DNA of 64,000 nt, taken from NCBI RefSeq assembly GCF_015291645.1, contig NZ_CP030055.1, forward strand, positions 1,364,001-1,428,000, written 5' to 3'. The stretch is from Bradyrhizobium sp. CCBAU 53340 (GTDB lineage: Bacteria > Pseudomonadota > Alphaproteobacteria > Rhizobiales > Xanthobacteraceae). Shown here piece after piece: positions 1 through 9,311 of this stretch. The notes below the pieces were generated by a model. It saw only the letters and a list, made by a program, of their open reading frames with translations. It ran no database searches and was not told the origin of the DNA. The first letter of the stretch is position 1. Every line of letters starts with the position of its first letter. A program made the translations under genes and the position numbers.

Positions 1-4
1 TCGA

Positions 5-187
5 ATGACAATTCAGGCACATCTGGTTGAATTGGAACGGAAGCACAAAACTCTCGAAAACGAATTGCACGAAGCTCTCGTGCACCTTTCAACAGACGAC
101 CTGCAAATTGTTGAGTTGAAGCGCCGCAAGTTGATGGTCAAGGACCAGATCGAACGACTGAAGCAAACCGGCGACACGCTTCACTAG
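5..187 (+). CDS. DUF465 (YdcH-like) small coiled-coil protein
   Basis: A 60-residue protein that is helical and heptad-like along its length (LVELERKHKTLENEL near the start, ELKRRKLMVKDQIERL near the end). This is the signature of the DUF465/YdcH family of very small cytoplasmic coiled-coil proteins, whose molecular role is unknown. The ATG lies four bases into the window, so its ribosome binding site and any operon partner upstream cannot be seen. The length is normal for the family and the protein looks complete. A hairpin follows about 40 bp after the stop. Confidence 0.85.
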   Translation: MTIQAHLVELERKHKTLENELHEALVHLSTDDLQIVELKRRKLMVKDQIERLKQTGDTLH

Positions 188-229
188 TAACCCCCGTAAC
201 AGCGTAGAGTTTGATCATATCCTTTCAGG

Positions 230-259
230 CAGGGATGGGAGCTTTTGCGCTCATCCCTG
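230..259 (+). terminator. hairpin after the DUF465 gene
   Basis: The arms CAGGGATGGGAGC and GCTCATCCCTG form an 11-bp stem with one unpaired G and a short T-rich loop. The hairpin sits between the DUF465 stop and the convergent flavoprotein gene. There is no strong U-tract after it, so it may be a weak or bidirectional terminator. Confidence 0.5.
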
Positions 260-362
260 GCTGTCAGATGTACACTGCGCGATCATCATTGCGCGGTGGA
301 GGATCTCTATTCGGGCGCGTCTTCCTGACGCGAACCGGCATCCGCTTCGCTCGAAAGCGGCG

Positions 363-1466
363 CTAGATTTCTGCGAGCTCAGCAACGTGGTCCGCGATCG
401 CGAGTGAGGATGTCAGTCCCGGCGATTCGATACCGAACAGATTGACCAGACCCGCGACGCCATGGTCGCGTGGACCCTGCATCAGAAAATCCTGCGTGGC
501 GACTGCGGGCGGCACGATCTTCGGGCGGATGCCCGAATAGCTCGGCATCAGCGCGCCGTCGGGCAGCGTCGGCCAGTATTTGCGGATCGCCGGATAGAAG
601 CGCTCGGCGCGTGACGGATCGACTTCGTAGTCGATCGTCTCGATCCATTCGACGTCGGGGCCGAAGCGCGCCTGGCCTGCCATGTCCAGCGTCAGATGCA
701 CCCCTAGCCCGCCGGGCTCGGGCACGGGATAGATCAGGCGCGAGAACGGCGCGCGCGCATTGCAGCTGAAATAATTGCCCTTGGCGAGATAGGCCGGCGG
801 AATCCGGTCGATCGGCATGCCGTCGATGTGGCGTGCCACGGTCGTGGCCGAAAGCCCGGCGGCGTTGACGAGCAGGTCGCATTGCAGCGTCATCGGCGCT
901 TCGCCGCCGGCTTCGATCTCGATCACGCCGGCCTCCGCCTTGGCGCGGATCAGCGGCGTGTGAAACGCGAAGGCCGCGCCCGCTTCCTCAGCTTCGCCGC
1001 GCAGCGAGAGCATGTAGGCATGGCTGTCGATGATGCCTGTCGACGGTGACAGCAGCGCGGCGTCGCAGGCCAGTGCCGGCTCCAGCGCACGCGCGGCCTC
1101 GCCGGAGAGCAACTGCATGTCGAGCACGCCATTGGCCTCGGCGTGCGCCTTGATCGATTGCAGCTTCTCGGTTTCCTTCGGATTGGTCGCGACGATCAGC
1201 TTGCCGCAGTTCTTGTGTGGGATGCCGCGCTCGCCGCAGTAGCGGTAAAGCGCATGCTTGCCGCTGACGCACATGCGCGCCATCCAGCTTCCGGCCCGGT
1301 AGTAGATCCCGGCATGGATCACCTCGCTGTTGCGCGAGGAGGTGACGGTGCCGATGGCCTCGGCCTCTTCGAGCACGATCACCTCGCGTCCCGCCTGGGC
1401 GAGCTTCCGGGCCACCGCGAGCCCGACGACGCCGGCTCCGATGACGACGCAGTCGACCCTATCCAT
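363..1466 (-). CDS. FAD-dependent oxidoreductase, L-2-hydroxyglutarate oxidase family
   Basis: A 367-residue flavoprotein of the DAO fold. The N-terminus carries the dinucleotide motif [17 protein letters not shown] followed by an acidic ribose-binding position (VLEEAE). Residues around 43-56 read [14 protein letters not shown], which closely matches the active-site segment of L-2-hydroxyglutarate dehydrogenases/oxidases (LhgO, L2HGDH). The C-terminus ([19 protein letters not shown]) is the usual second FAD-contacting segment. The likely reaction is oxidation of L-2-hydroxyglutarate to 2-oxoglutarate; another 2-hydroxyacid is possible. The gene stands alone and is divergent from the c-di-GMP gene. 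The ATG at 1466 is the only convincing start, though its ribosome binding site is weak. Confidence 0.82.
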   Translation of the reverse strand: MDRVDCVVIGAGVVGLAVARKLAQAGREVIVLEEAEAIGTVTSSRNSEVIHAGIYYRAGSWMARMCVSGKHALYRYCGERGIPHKNCGKLIVATNPKETEKLQSIKAHAEANGVLDMQLLSGEAARALEPALACDAALLSPSTGIIDSHAYMLSLRGEAEEAGAAFAFHTPLIRAKAEAGVIEIEAGGEAPMTLQCDLLVNAAGLSATTVARHIDGMPIDRIPPAYLAKGNYFSCNARAPFSRLIYPVPEPGGLGVHLTLDMAGQARFGPDVEWIETIDYEVDPSRAERFYPAIRKYWPTLPDGALMPSYSGIRPKIVPPAVATQDFLMQGPRDHGVAGLVNLFGIESPGLTSSLAIADHVAELAEI

Positions 1467-1558
1467 GGTTTTGCAGAAGTCCCGCTGAAGGGGCCGATGG
1501 CGCCGGGTTGCCTGGAAAACGTGCTACGCGGCCGATTTCCGTTAAGGAAGCATTTATC

Positions 1559-1672
1559 ATGTCAGGGCAATTGCCGTATTTCACGTCACATTTTTCTGTT
1601 GGACGTACAGGCGTTTACCCGATCCAAACCCGTGAAGCCAGACAATCCGCAGTTGAAATCGCGGGTGGCTGA
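1559..1672 (+). CDS. possible 37-codon leader ORF overlapping the c-di-GMP gene
   Basis: An ATG at 1559, preceded by GGAAG at a suitable distance, opens a 37-codon frame that stops at TGA 1670-1672. That TGA overlaps the ATG of the next gene as TGATG, the arrangement used for translational coupling. The downstream gene has only a weak ribosome binding site of its own. Against it being a gene, its third codon positions are unusually AT-rich for this window (TCA, CAA, TTG, TAT, CAT, TTT, TCT, ACA). It may therefore be ordinary 5' untranslated sequence. No homology was recognised. Confidence 0.3.
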   Translation: MSGQLPYFTSHFSVGRTGVYPIQTREARQSAVEIAGG

Positions 1673-4350
1673 TGGCTGAGAAGAACTGGCACGAAGGCAG
1701 CATGCTTCCGATTGCTGTGCAGGCCGTCGTGTGCCTGACCAGCGCGGTCGCGCCTTCGCGCGCCTATGCGGACGGCCTCACGCCGCCGAGCCATCTTGGC
1801 GATATCGATCCCAATCTGATCTGGGAAGCCCTGATCGGGGGCGTTGCCGTCTGTGCGTTCCTGGTCGCCATCGCGCTGTGGATCCATTCCGCGCTGCGCC
1901 GGAGCAAGCGGGCACAGTTGCGCCGCAACGCGTTCATCTCCTCCGCCATGAACAATCTGAACCAGGGCGTGGTGATGACGGATGCGCAGCGGCGCATCAT
2001 CTTCTGCAACGACCGCTATCTCGAGATCTACGGGCTGGCGCGCTCGGACCTGTGGACCGGCATGACCGGCTATGACATCCTCGGCCTGCGGCGCAAGCGC
2101 GGGGTCCTCGGCGTCTCCGATGACGACTTCTACGAGAAGGCGGCAAGTCCCAACGGCCTGATCACCGAACTGCCCGACGGTCGCGCCATCCTGGTCAAAT
2201 ATTTCGTGCTGCCCAATGGCGGGTCGGTGGCGTCCCATCTCGACGTCAGCGAGCAGCGCGCGCTGTCACGGCAGCTCGCCTCGACCAAGCAATTCCTGGA
2301 AACGGTGCTGGACAACGTGCCGGCCTGCGTCGCCGCAAAGAACATCGAGGACGGCCGCTACATCTTTGCCAACAGCGCCTATGAGCGCTTCTGGGGCTTT
2401 TCGCGGGACCAGGTCGTCGGAAAGAACGCGCGCGAGCTGTTCTCGTCCGATTCCGCCTCCTCCATCGAGGCGACCGACAGCGCCGCGCTTGCGGCGCCCG
2501 ATGGTCAATATCGCAACGAGTTCGAGGTCGAGCGCAGCTCGGGACGACGCCGGGTTGCCTCGATCCGCATCGTGGTCCGCAACGAGAGCGACAAGCCGCA
2601 ATTCCTGCTGATCGTGTTCGAGGACATTACCGATCGGCAATCGCTGTCGATGGAGCTGGAGAGCACCAAGAAGTTCCTTGAGCTCGTGGTCGACAACATT
2701 CCGGTCGCGTTGATCGTGGAGCAGGTCAAGGACGGCCGCTACCTGCTCGCCAACCGCAGCGCCGAGACGATTCTGAACCGCCGGCGCGAGGAAGCCACCG
2801 GCCTGACAGCCTCCGACATCTTCAATGCCAAGGAAGCCAAGCTGATCATCGCGCGCGACGAGGCCGCGATCAAGAAGCGCGGGGTGATCACCGAGGAGCA
2901 TCCGATCTCCACCAAGGACGGCCTGCGCCTGTTCCTGACCCGGCGTGCCACGGTGCTCAACGACGCCGGCGAGCCGCAATATCTGATCAAGACCCACGAG
3001 GACGTCACCAATCGCCGGCAGACCGAGTCGCGCATGGCGCACATGGCCTACCATGATGGACTCACTGACCTGCCGAACCGGGCCGCGTTCCTTCAGGCAC
3101 TGAACCAGATGATTGAGGCCTGCGAGGGGACTGACGAGGAATTCGCCGTTCTTTGCGTCGATCTCGACGGCCTCAAGGAGGTCAACGACGTGTTCGGCCA
3201 TGCGCTTGGCGACAAGCTGCTGGTCGAGGTGGCCCAGCGGCTCCAGGACACCGCACGCGGCGGCCTCGTGGCGCGTCTGTCCGGTGACGAATTCGGCCTG
3301 ATCATCGACGGCAAGCAGCCCGACATGGGCCTTGCGCTGGCGCAGCAGCTTGGCGAGGCACTGGCGCCGGAATTCCACATCGACGGCCGCGCCGTCCGCG
3401 CCGGCATCACCACCGGCATGTCGATCTTCCCGCATAATGGCCCCGACGGTGCCGCGCTGCTCGCCAATGCCGGCGCCGCCCTGTTCCGCGCCAAGCAGAA
3501 GTCGCGCGGAACGATCAGCCTCTACCAGCCCGAGATGGACCAGCAGATCCGCGACCGCCGCGTGCTGCACCAGGACCTCTCGATGGCGATCAAGAATGGC
3601 GAGCTCTCGCTTGCTTTCCAGCCGCAGGGTATCGCGCGCAACAGCGTCGCCGAGAGCGAGATCATCGGCTTCGAGGCCCTGGCGCGCTGGCAGCATCCGG
3701 TGCGCGGCCAGGTCTCGCCGGCCGAATTCATCCCGATCGCGGAGGAAAGCGGCCTGATCGTCGAGATGGGCGAGTGGATCCTGCGCGAGGCCTGCCGCGA
3801 GGCGGCGTCGTGGCCGAAGCCGCTCCAGGTCGCGGTCAATTTGTCGCCGGCGCAGTTCATGCACGGCGACGTGGTCGGTCTCGTCCATTCGATCCTGATC
3901 GAGACCGGACTTGCGCCCGGCCGGCTCGAGCTCGAAATCACCGAGGGCGTCCTCATCGAGGACTTCGATCGCGGTCTGGCGCTGTTGCGCCGGCTCAAGG
4001 CGCTCGGCGTGCGCATCTCGATGGATGATTTCGGCAGCGGCTATTCCTCGCTGAGCTATCTGCAGGCGTTCCCGTTCGACAAGATCAAGATCGACCGCGC
4101 CTTCATCATCAATCTCGGCCGCAACCCGCAATCGGCCGCGATCGTCCGCGCCGTGATCGATCTCGGCCACGGCCTCGAAATGTCGATCATCGCCGAGGGC
4201 GTCGAGACGGTCGACCAGCTCACCTTCCTCGCTCGCGAAGGCTGCGACGGTGTGCAGGGCTATCTGCTCGGCAAGCCGCTGCCGATCGGGCAATATGCCG
4301 GCCTCGTCGGCCGCGCCGAGGCCATGGAGCTTGCGCTCAAGACCGGTTAA
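1672..4350 (+). CDS. membrane PAS-PAS-PAS-GGDEF-EAL c-di-GMP protein
   Basis: An 892-residue signalling protein. A hydrophobic N-terminus and a membrane helix at about residues 52-72 (WEALIGGVAVCAFLVAIALW) precede three PAS modules (roughly 85-200, 205-330, 330-450), a GGDEF domain (about 455-620) and an EAL domain (about 630-880). The cyclase motif is SGDEF near residue 535, a variant that can still be active, and no RxxD inhibitory site precedes it. The EAL domain keeps its catalytic set: FEALARW, NLSPAQF, EITEG, DDFGSGYSSL, KIDRAF and AEGVET. Phosphodiesterase activity is therefore the safer prediction. An internal Met at residue 11 starts a signal-peptide-like stretch and could be the true start. 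Confidence 0.9.
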   Translation: MAEKNWHEGSMLPIAVQAVVCLTSAVAPSRAYADGLTPPSHLGDIDPNLIWEALIGGVAVCAFLVAIALWIHSALRRSKRAQLRRNAFISSAMNNLNQGVVMTDAQRRIIFCNDRYLEIYGLARSDLWTGMTGYDILGLRRKRGVLGVSDDDFYEKAASPNGLITELPDGRAILVKYFVLPNGGSVASHLDVSEQRALSRQLASTKQFLETVLDNVPACVAAKNIEDGRYIFANSAYERFWGFSRDQVVGKNARELFSSDSASSIEATDSAALAAPDGQYRNEFEVERSSGRRRVASIRIVVRNESDKPQFLLIVFEDITDRQSLSMELESTKKFLELVVDNIPVALIVEQVKDGRYLLANRSAETILNRRREEATGLTASDIFNAKEAKLIIARDEAAIKKRGVITEEHPISTKDGLRLFLTRRATVLNDAGEPQYLIKTHEDVTNRRQTESRMAHMAYHDGLTDLPNRAAFLQALNQMIEACEGTDEEFAVLCVDLDGLKEVNDVFGHALGDKLLVEVAQRLQDTARGGLVARLSGDEFGLIIDGKQPDMGLALAQQLGEALAPEFHIDGRAVRAGITTGMSIFPHNGPDGAALLANAGAALFRAKQKSRGTISLYQPEMDQQIRDRRVLHQDLSMAIKNGELSLAFQPQGIARNSVAESEIIGFEALARWQHPVRGQVSPAEFIPIAEESGLIVEMGEWILREACREAASWPKPLQVAVNLSPAQFMHGDVVGLVHSILIETGLAPGRLELEITEGVLIEDFDRGLALLRRLKALGVRISMDDFGSGYSSLSYLQAFPFDKIKIDRAFIINLGRNPQSAAIVRAVIDLGHGLEMSIIAEGVETVDQLTFLAREGCDGVQGYLLGKPLPIGQYAGLVGRAEAMELALKTG

Positions 4351-4383
4351 TGAAGAGGGCACTTCGCTCGCTTCGACGGTTTC

Positions 4384-5853
4384 ATGGCAGATTACGACCT
4401 CGCGATCATCGGCGGCGGCCTGAACGGTGTCAGCCTTGCGCGCGATGCGGCCGGGCGCGGTCTGCGGGTCATTCTCATCGAGCAGGGCGATCTGGCTGCT
4501 GCGGCCTCATCGGCGACGCCACGATTGATCCATGGCGATCTGTCGGTGCTGGAGCGGCGCGGCTTCCGGCGGGTGCGCCGGGCGCTGGCCGAGCGGCGGA
4601 CCTGGCTCCGGATCGCGCCGCATCTGGTGCGGCCGATGCGCTTCGTGATCCCCGCCCATTCCGACGAGCGTCCGCCGTGGCTGCTGCGCGCGGGGCTATA
4701 TGTCTATGACGCACTGACGAGCCGGGGCGGCTTGCCGGCATCGGCCACGCTCGACATCACGCATCATCCGGTCGGCAATGCGCTGAAACGCCCGTTCGGC
4801 ATCGCCTTTGAATATGCCGATTGTGTCGTCGACGATTCGCGCCTGGTGGTGCTCACGGCGCTGGATGCCGCCGAGCGTGGCGCCGCGATCCGGACCGGGG
4901 CGCGCTGCGTGCGCGCCGACCGGACCGACATCTGGCGCCTCGCGCTGGTCGATCGCGGCCATCGCCGGGTGATCACGGCGCGTGCGCTGGCCAATGCCAC
5001 CGGCGGCTGGACGTCGATGGTCGCAGAGACCGTGTTGCGGCAACCGCAACCGGCCCTGGCCGCCATGCAGATGAGCCAGATCATCGTGCCCAGGCTGTTC
5101 GATTCCGACAACGTCTATGTGTTCCAGAACCATGACGGTCGACTTATTTTTGCCAGCCCGTTCGAGCGCGACTTCACCCTGATCGGCACTGTCACGCATG
5201 AATTTACCGGTGATCCCGCTGTTGTTGCGATGCCCGGCGCCGATGTCAGCTATCTCTGCGAGGCGGCAAGCCGTTATTTCCGCGAGCGCGTCGCTCCGAC
5301 CGACGTGGTGCGCACGGTATCCGGCGTCAATCTGACGCCCGCGTCCGCGCGGCGACGCGACGGGACGACGTTGTTCCACGCGCGCCGGCGCAAGGCACCA
5401 CTGCTGACGATGTTCGGCGGCGATGTCACGACCTCGCGCTTTCGCGCCGAGCGGGCGGTGACGCGGCTGACGCCGTTCTACCCGATGTCGCGGCCATGGA
5501 CTTCAGGCGCGGCACTGCCCGGTGGCGATTTCGCCTGGGATCGTTTCGAGACCGAAGTTGATCTTGCGTGCCACCGCTGGCGCTTTCTCTCCGAATCACA
5601 GGCCCGGCGCCTGGTTGCGGCCTATGGCTCGCGATTGCCGGCCGTATTGGGCGAGGCGAAGACTCGCGACGAGCTCGGTCCCGCTTTCGGTCCCGACCTG
5701 ACCGGTGCCGAGGTCCGCTATCTCATGGCAAGCGAATGGGCGCGCTTCCCCGAGGACATCCTGTGGCGCCGCTCCAAGCTCGGCCTGACCATGCCCGCGG
5801 CGGACCGCGATGCGCTGGCAGCGTTCATGGCGGATCCGTCTCGAACCGGTTGA
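4384..5853 (+). CDS. GlpD-like FAD-dependent glycerol-3-phosphate dehydrogenase, diverged
   Basis: A 489-residue flavoprotein, slightly shorter than GlpD. It has the FAD motif GGGLNGVSLARDAAGRGL followed by EQGDLAAAASSAT, the GlpD N-terminal block, and a C-terminal region rich in charged helices as in GlpD. The usual conserved LIHGGLRYLE segment reads LIHGDLSVLE, so an otherwise invariant active-site neighbourhood is altered. The aerobic GlpD reaction (glycerol-3-phosphate to dihydroxyacetone phosphate, electrons to quinone) is therefore only probable. It starts 33 bp after the c-di-GMP gene and ends 52 bp before the ABC ATPase, so it probably belongs with the importer genes. Confidence 0.75.
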   Translation: MADYDLAIIGGGLNGVSLARDAAGRGLRVILIEQGDLAAAASSATPRLIHGDLSVLERRGFRRVRRALAERRTWLRIAPHLVRPMRFVIPAHSDERPPWLLRAGLYVYDALTSRGGLPASATLDITHHPVGNALKRPFGIAFEYADCVVDDSRLVVLTALDAAERGAAIRTGARCVRADRTDIWRLALVDRGHRRVITARALANATGGWTSMVAETVLRQPQPALAAMQMSQIIVPRLFDSDNVYVFQNHDGRLIFASPFERDFTLIGTVTHEFTGDPAVVAMPGADVSYLCEAASRYFRERVAPTDVVRTVSGVNLTPASARRRDGTTLFHARRRKAPLLTMFGGDVTTSRFRAERAVTRLTPFYPMSRPWTSGAALPGGDFAWDRFETEVDLACHRWRFLSESQARRLVAAYGSRLPAVLGEAKTRDELGPAFGPDLTGAEVRYLMASEWARFPEDILWRRSKLGLTMPAADRDALAAFMADPSRTG

Positions 5854-5905
5854 GCAAAGGCCGATCCGCCGCTAGCGTGCGGCGGCATTGGGGTTGGCAG
5901 GGACC

Positions 5906-7075
5906 ATGATTGACGAGTTGCCGAGAGCGGATGCCGGGGAGAAAACGGCCGGAGATGCGTATCCGGCCGCGGGTGCGCCCTTGCTGCGCATCGAGAGCGT
6001 GGCCAAGACGTTCGGAACCTTCCGTGCCGTGGACGGCGTGTCGCTCGACATCAAGGCAGGCGAGTTCTTCGCGCTGCTGGGGCCGAGCGGCTGCGGCAAG
6101 ACCACGCTGCTGCGCATGCTTGCCGGCTTCGAGGCGCCGGATGAAGGTCGCATCCTGCTCGGCGGCAAGGATATCGCGCAGGCGCTGCCGCACGAGCGGC
6201 CCATCAACATGATGTTCCAGAACTACGCGCTGTTTCCGCATCTGTCGGTGCGCGACAACATCGCCTTCGGCCTCAAGCGCGCCGGCATGGCGCGCGCCGA
6301 GATCGCAACGCGTGTTGCCGAGATGGTCGCGCTGGTGAAGCTCGAGGGGCTGGAGAAACGTAAACCGGATCAGCTCTCCGGCGGCCAGCGCCAGCGTGTC
6401 GCGCTGGCCCGCGCGCTGGCGCGCCGGCCGCAATTGCTGCTGCTCGACGAGCCGCTCGCAGCCCTCGACAAGAAGCTGCGCGAGAGCACGCAAGGAGAGC
6501 TCATGGAGCTGCAGCGCCGGCTCGGCATGACCTTCATCATCGTCACCCACGACCAGGAAGAGGCGATGACGATGGCTGATAGAATCGGCGTGATGAAATC
6601 GGGCAAGCTCGCCCAGGTCGCTGGCCCCCGCGACCTTTATGAAGCGCCGCGGTCGCGCTGGGTCGCGGAGTTCGTCGGCGACATCAATCTGTTCGACGCC
6701 GAGTCCAAATTGCGCGACGGCCATCGCCTAATCATTGGCACGCGTGATGCGGGCACGCTGGTGGTGGCCGAGCCGCGCCAGCCCGTCGGCGAGAGCAGAT
6801 TTTCGGTCGCGATCCGCCCCGAGAAGGTCAAGCTGTCGCGTCGTGGTCCCGCAAGTGAGGCCGGTCATGAAACCGCGATCAACCAGCTCGACGGCGTGAT
6901 CGCCGACATCTGCTATCTCGGCGGCACCACCACCTACAAGGTGAGGCTCGATACGGGCGGAATGGTGCAGGCCTCGGTCGCCAACAGCGCGCGCCTCGAC
7001 GTCGATGCCTACAGCCTGAACCAGCAAATCGTCGCCTGGTTCACGCCCGACGATTGCATGGTGCTGCCGTCATGA
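5906..7075 (+). CDS. potA: ABC importer ATPase, PotA/spermidine-putrescine type
   Basis: The ATP-binding subunit of a polyamine/opine-type importer, about 389 residues. Visible motifs are Walker A GPSGCGKTTLLRM, the Q-loop MMFQNYALFPHL, the signature LSGGQRQRVALARAL, Walker B LLLLDEPLAALDKKLRE and the switch His in IIVTHDQEEAMTMADR. The C-terminal third is a TOBE regulatory domain (RPEKVKLSRRG). A TTG six codons upstream (5888) is possible, but the ATG at 5906 is preferred. The gene overlaps the next permease as ATGA. The family name reflects subunit type; the substrate is not known. Confidence 0.85.
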   Translation: MIDELPRADAGEKTAGDAYPAAGAPLLRIESVAKTFGTFRAVDGVSLDIKAGEFFALLGPSGCGKTTLLRMLAGFEAPDEGRILLGGKDIAQALPHERPINMMFQNYALFPHLSVRDNIAFGLKRAGMARAEIATRVAEMVALVKLEGLEKRKPDQLSGGQRQRVALARALARRPQLLLLDEPLAALDKKLRESTQGELMELQRRLGMTFIIVTHDQEEAMTMADRIGVMKSGKLAQVAGPRDLYEAPRSRWVAEFVGDINLFDAESKLRDGHRLIIGTRDAGTLVVAEPRQPVGESRFSVAIRPEKVKLSRRGPASEAGHETAINQLDGVIADICYLGGTTTYKVRLDTGGMVQASVANSARLDVDAYSLNQQIVAWFTPDDCMVLPS

Positions 7076-7983
7076 GCGCGCGCCGGATATTTGCGCGACC
7101 GGCGCGCTTTGCCGCGATCGCGCCCTATGTCTGGATGGTGCTGTTCTTCCTGGTGCCGTTTGGCTTCGTGCTGAAGATCAGCCTGTCGCAGACCGCGATC
7201 GCGCAGCCGCCCTACGAGCCGGTGTTCGACCTGACGGCGGGCTGGTCGGCGATCCGGGCGGCCTTTGCCGCGCTCTCGATCGACAATTTCAGGCTGCTCG
7301 CCTCCGACGACATCTATGTGTTCGCCTATCTGCGCAGCCTGACCGTTGCCGTGACGGCGACCGCTCTGTTGCTGCTGATCGGCTATCCCATTGCTTATGG
7401 CATGGCGCGGCTGCCGAAGCGCTGGCAGGCGGTGGCGATGGTGCTGGTGATCGTGCCGTTCTGGACCTCGTTCCTGATCCGCATCTATGCCTGGATCAAC
7501 ATCCTCCAGCATGACGGCCTGCTCAATCAGATCCTGCTGGCGCTGCATCTGGTCAGCGCGCCGGTGGTGTGGCTCTCCACCGACACCGCGATGTATATCG
7601 GCATCGTCTATTCCTATCTGCCGTTCATGATCCTGCCGCTCTATGCCACGCTCGCCAAGATGGAGCCGGCGCTGGAGGAAGCGGCCGGCGATCTCGGCGC
7701 GCCGCCGTGGCAGGTGTTTTGGCTCGTCACCTTCCCGCTATCGCTGCCGGGCGTCGGCGCCGGCGTGCTGCTCTGCTTCATCCCGATCGTTGGCGAGTTC
7801 GTGATCCCGGATCTTCTCGCCGGCTCCAACTCGCTGATGATCGGCCAGACGCTGTGGCTGGAATTCTTCACCAACAAGGACTGGCCGGTTGCCTCCGCTG
7901 CGGCGATCATCCTGCTTGTGGTGCTGCTGCTGCCGCTTCTGCTCTATGAGCGACTGCAGCGGCGGCAGCTGGAGGAGGGGTGA
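7072..7983 (+). CDS. potB: ABC importer permease, PotB type
   Basis: A 303-residue inner-membrane permease with about six transmembrane helices and the EAA coupling loop LEEAAGDLGAPPWQVFWLV, which docks on the ATPase. The ATG at 7072 overlaps the ATPase stop (ATGA), indicating translational coupling; the reading frame extends further upstream but only into the ATPase gene. This is the first of two permeases of a spermidine/putrescine-type importer. It is followed one base after its stop by the second permease. Confidence 0.87.
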   Translation: MSARRIFARPARFAAIAPYVWMVLFFLVPFGFVLKISLSQTAIAQPPYEPVFDLTAGWSAIRAAFAALSIDNFRLLASDDIYVFAYLRSLTVAVTATALLLLIGYPIAYGMARLPKRWQAVAMVLVIVPFWTSFLIRIYAWINILQHDGLLNQILLALHLVSAPVVWLSTDTAMYIGIVYSYLPFMILPLYATLAKMEPALEEAAGDLGAPPWQVFWLVTFPLSLPGVGAGVLLCFIPIVGEFVIPDLLAGSNSLMIGQTLWLEFFTNKDWPVASAAAIILLVVLLLPLLLYERLQRRQLEEG

Positions 7984-7984
7984 G

Positions 7985-8797
7985 ATGCGCAAAATCTCCC
8001 GCCTGTCCCGCTTCAACATTGCCTCGCTCACGCTGGGGCTGGCCTTCCTCTACTTGCCGATTCTCATTCTCGTCATCTACTCCTTCAACGCCTCGCGGCT
8101 GGTGACGGTGTGGGGCGGCTGGTCGCTGCGCTGGTATCACGAGTTCTTCGCTGACCGCGCCATGATCGAGGCGTCCTGGATGAGCCTGCGGGTCGCGGTC
8201 TCATCCGCGACCATCGCCACGCTGACCGGCACGCTGGCGGCGGTGGCACTGTCGCGCGGGGAGCGCTTTCGCGGCCGCACGCTGTTCTCCGGCATGCTCT
8301 ATGCGCCGCTGGTGATGCCGGAGGTGATCACGGGATTGTCGCTGCTGTTGCTGTTCGTCGCGCTGAATGCCGAGCGCGGCTTCTGGACGGTGACGATCGC
8401 CCACACCACGCTGACGATGTGCTTCGTGGCCGTCGTCGTGCAGTCGCGCCTCGGCTCGCTCGACCGGTCGCTGGAGGAGGCTGCGATGGATCTCGGCTGC
8501 GCGCCCGTCCGCGCCTTCCTGTCGGTGACGCTGCCGCTGATCGCGCCTGCGATCGTCGCCGGATGGATGCTCGCCTTCACGCTCTCGCTCGACGACCTCG
8601 TGATCGCGAGCTTCACCACGGGACCAGGCTCGGCAACCCTGCCGATCCGGATCTATTCCGAGGTGAGGCTCGGCGTGAAACCGGAGATCAACGCGATCTG
8701 TACGCTGGTGATCGCCCTGATCGCGGTCGTCATCGTCATCGCCTCGCTCGCTTCAAAGCTGTCAAGCTCGCAAGGCGAGAGCGCGGCGCCGTTGTAA
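7985..8797 (+). CDS. potC: ABC importer permease, PotC type
   Basis: A 270-residue permease with a signal-anchor-like first helix (LTLGLAFLYLPILILVIYSF) and the coupling motif LEEAAMDLGCAPVRAFLSV. The start ATG at 7985 lies directly after the previous stop, with the GGAGGGG of the potB 3' end serving as its ribosome binding site. Together with the ATPase and first permease it makes a complete translocation core. No PotD-like periplasmic binding protein gene is in the cluster, so the receptor must be encoded elsewhere. Confidence 0.87.
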   Translation: MRKISRLSRFNIASLTLGLAFLYLPILILVIYSFNASRLVTVWGGWSLRWYHEFFADRAMIEASWMSLRVAVSSATIATLTGTLAAVALSRGERFRGRTLFSGMLYAPLVMPEVITGLSLLLLFVALNAERGFWTVTIAHTTLTMCFVAVVVQSRLGSLDRSLEEAAMDLGCAPVRAFLSVTLPLIAPAIVAGWMLAFTLSLDDLVIASFTTGPGSATLPIRIYSEVRLGVKPEINAICTLVIALIAVVIVIASLASKLSSSQGESAAPL

Positions 8798-8810
8798 GTC
8801 GGAGGCCATT

Positions 8811-9311
8811 ATGACATTTGCTTACCAGATTCTGATCCACACCCCCTTCTGGGTCTGGGCGTTGCTTGCCTATCTGGTCTGGCAGGGAATCAAGGCGATG
8901 CAGCCGCGCAAGGCGCCGATCTGGCGTGCGTTGATCGTCCCCGTCGTTTTCGTCGTCTGGGGCGTTTCGAGGATCGGTTTCGGACATCAGGACAGCCAAT
9001 GGCCGCTCGTCGCATGGGTTGTCGCGGCGCTCGTTCTGCTGCCGCTCGGGGGGCTGACACCACGTCCGTTCGATGTCGATCACAAGACGGGAGAGATTAT
9101 CCGTCCAGGCAGCGCGTTCGCCCTGATTCGCAATCTCGCCGTGTTCACCCTGCAGTACGCGGTAGGCGTGATCTCCGCTATCGATGCCGGCGATCGAGCC
9201 CTCGCAATCATCGTCGGCCGCGCCATCTCGGGCGCGACCGCCGGCTACTTCTTCGGCTCGATGATCGCGCTGCTGCTCGCCTATCGCAGGAAGCGCGCCG
9301 AGGATGTTTAG
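8811..9311 (+). CDS. small integral membrane protein of unknown function
   Basis: A 166-residue protein with about four to five hydrophobic segments (WVWALLAYLVWQGI, ALIVPVVFVVWGV, LVAWVVAALVLLPLGGL, ATAGYFFGSMIALLLAY). No catalytic motif was recognised; it resembles small uncharacterised proteobacterial membrane proteins. It starts 13 bp after potC, preceded by GGAGG, and so may be cotranscribed with it. It converges with the next operon: its TAG and the opposite TAA share the bases TTAG at 9308-9311. Confidence 0.7.
   Translation: MTFAYQILIHTPFWVWALLAYLVWQGIKAMQPRKAPIWRALIVPVVFVVWGVSRIGFGHQDSQWPLVAWVVAALVLLPLGGLTPRPFDVDHKTGEIIRPGSAFALIRNLAVFTLQYAVGVISAIDAGDRALAIIVGRAISGATAGYFFGSMIALLLAYRRKRAEDV

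Noticed and set aside
2266..4362. 698-codon open frame antisense to the PAS-GGDEF-EAL gene
   Set aside because: It is a mirror of the real coding frame in high-GC DNA: no domain is recognisable, composition is Asp/Arg/Leu-skewed, and the plus-strand frame has complete GGDEF and EAL motifs.
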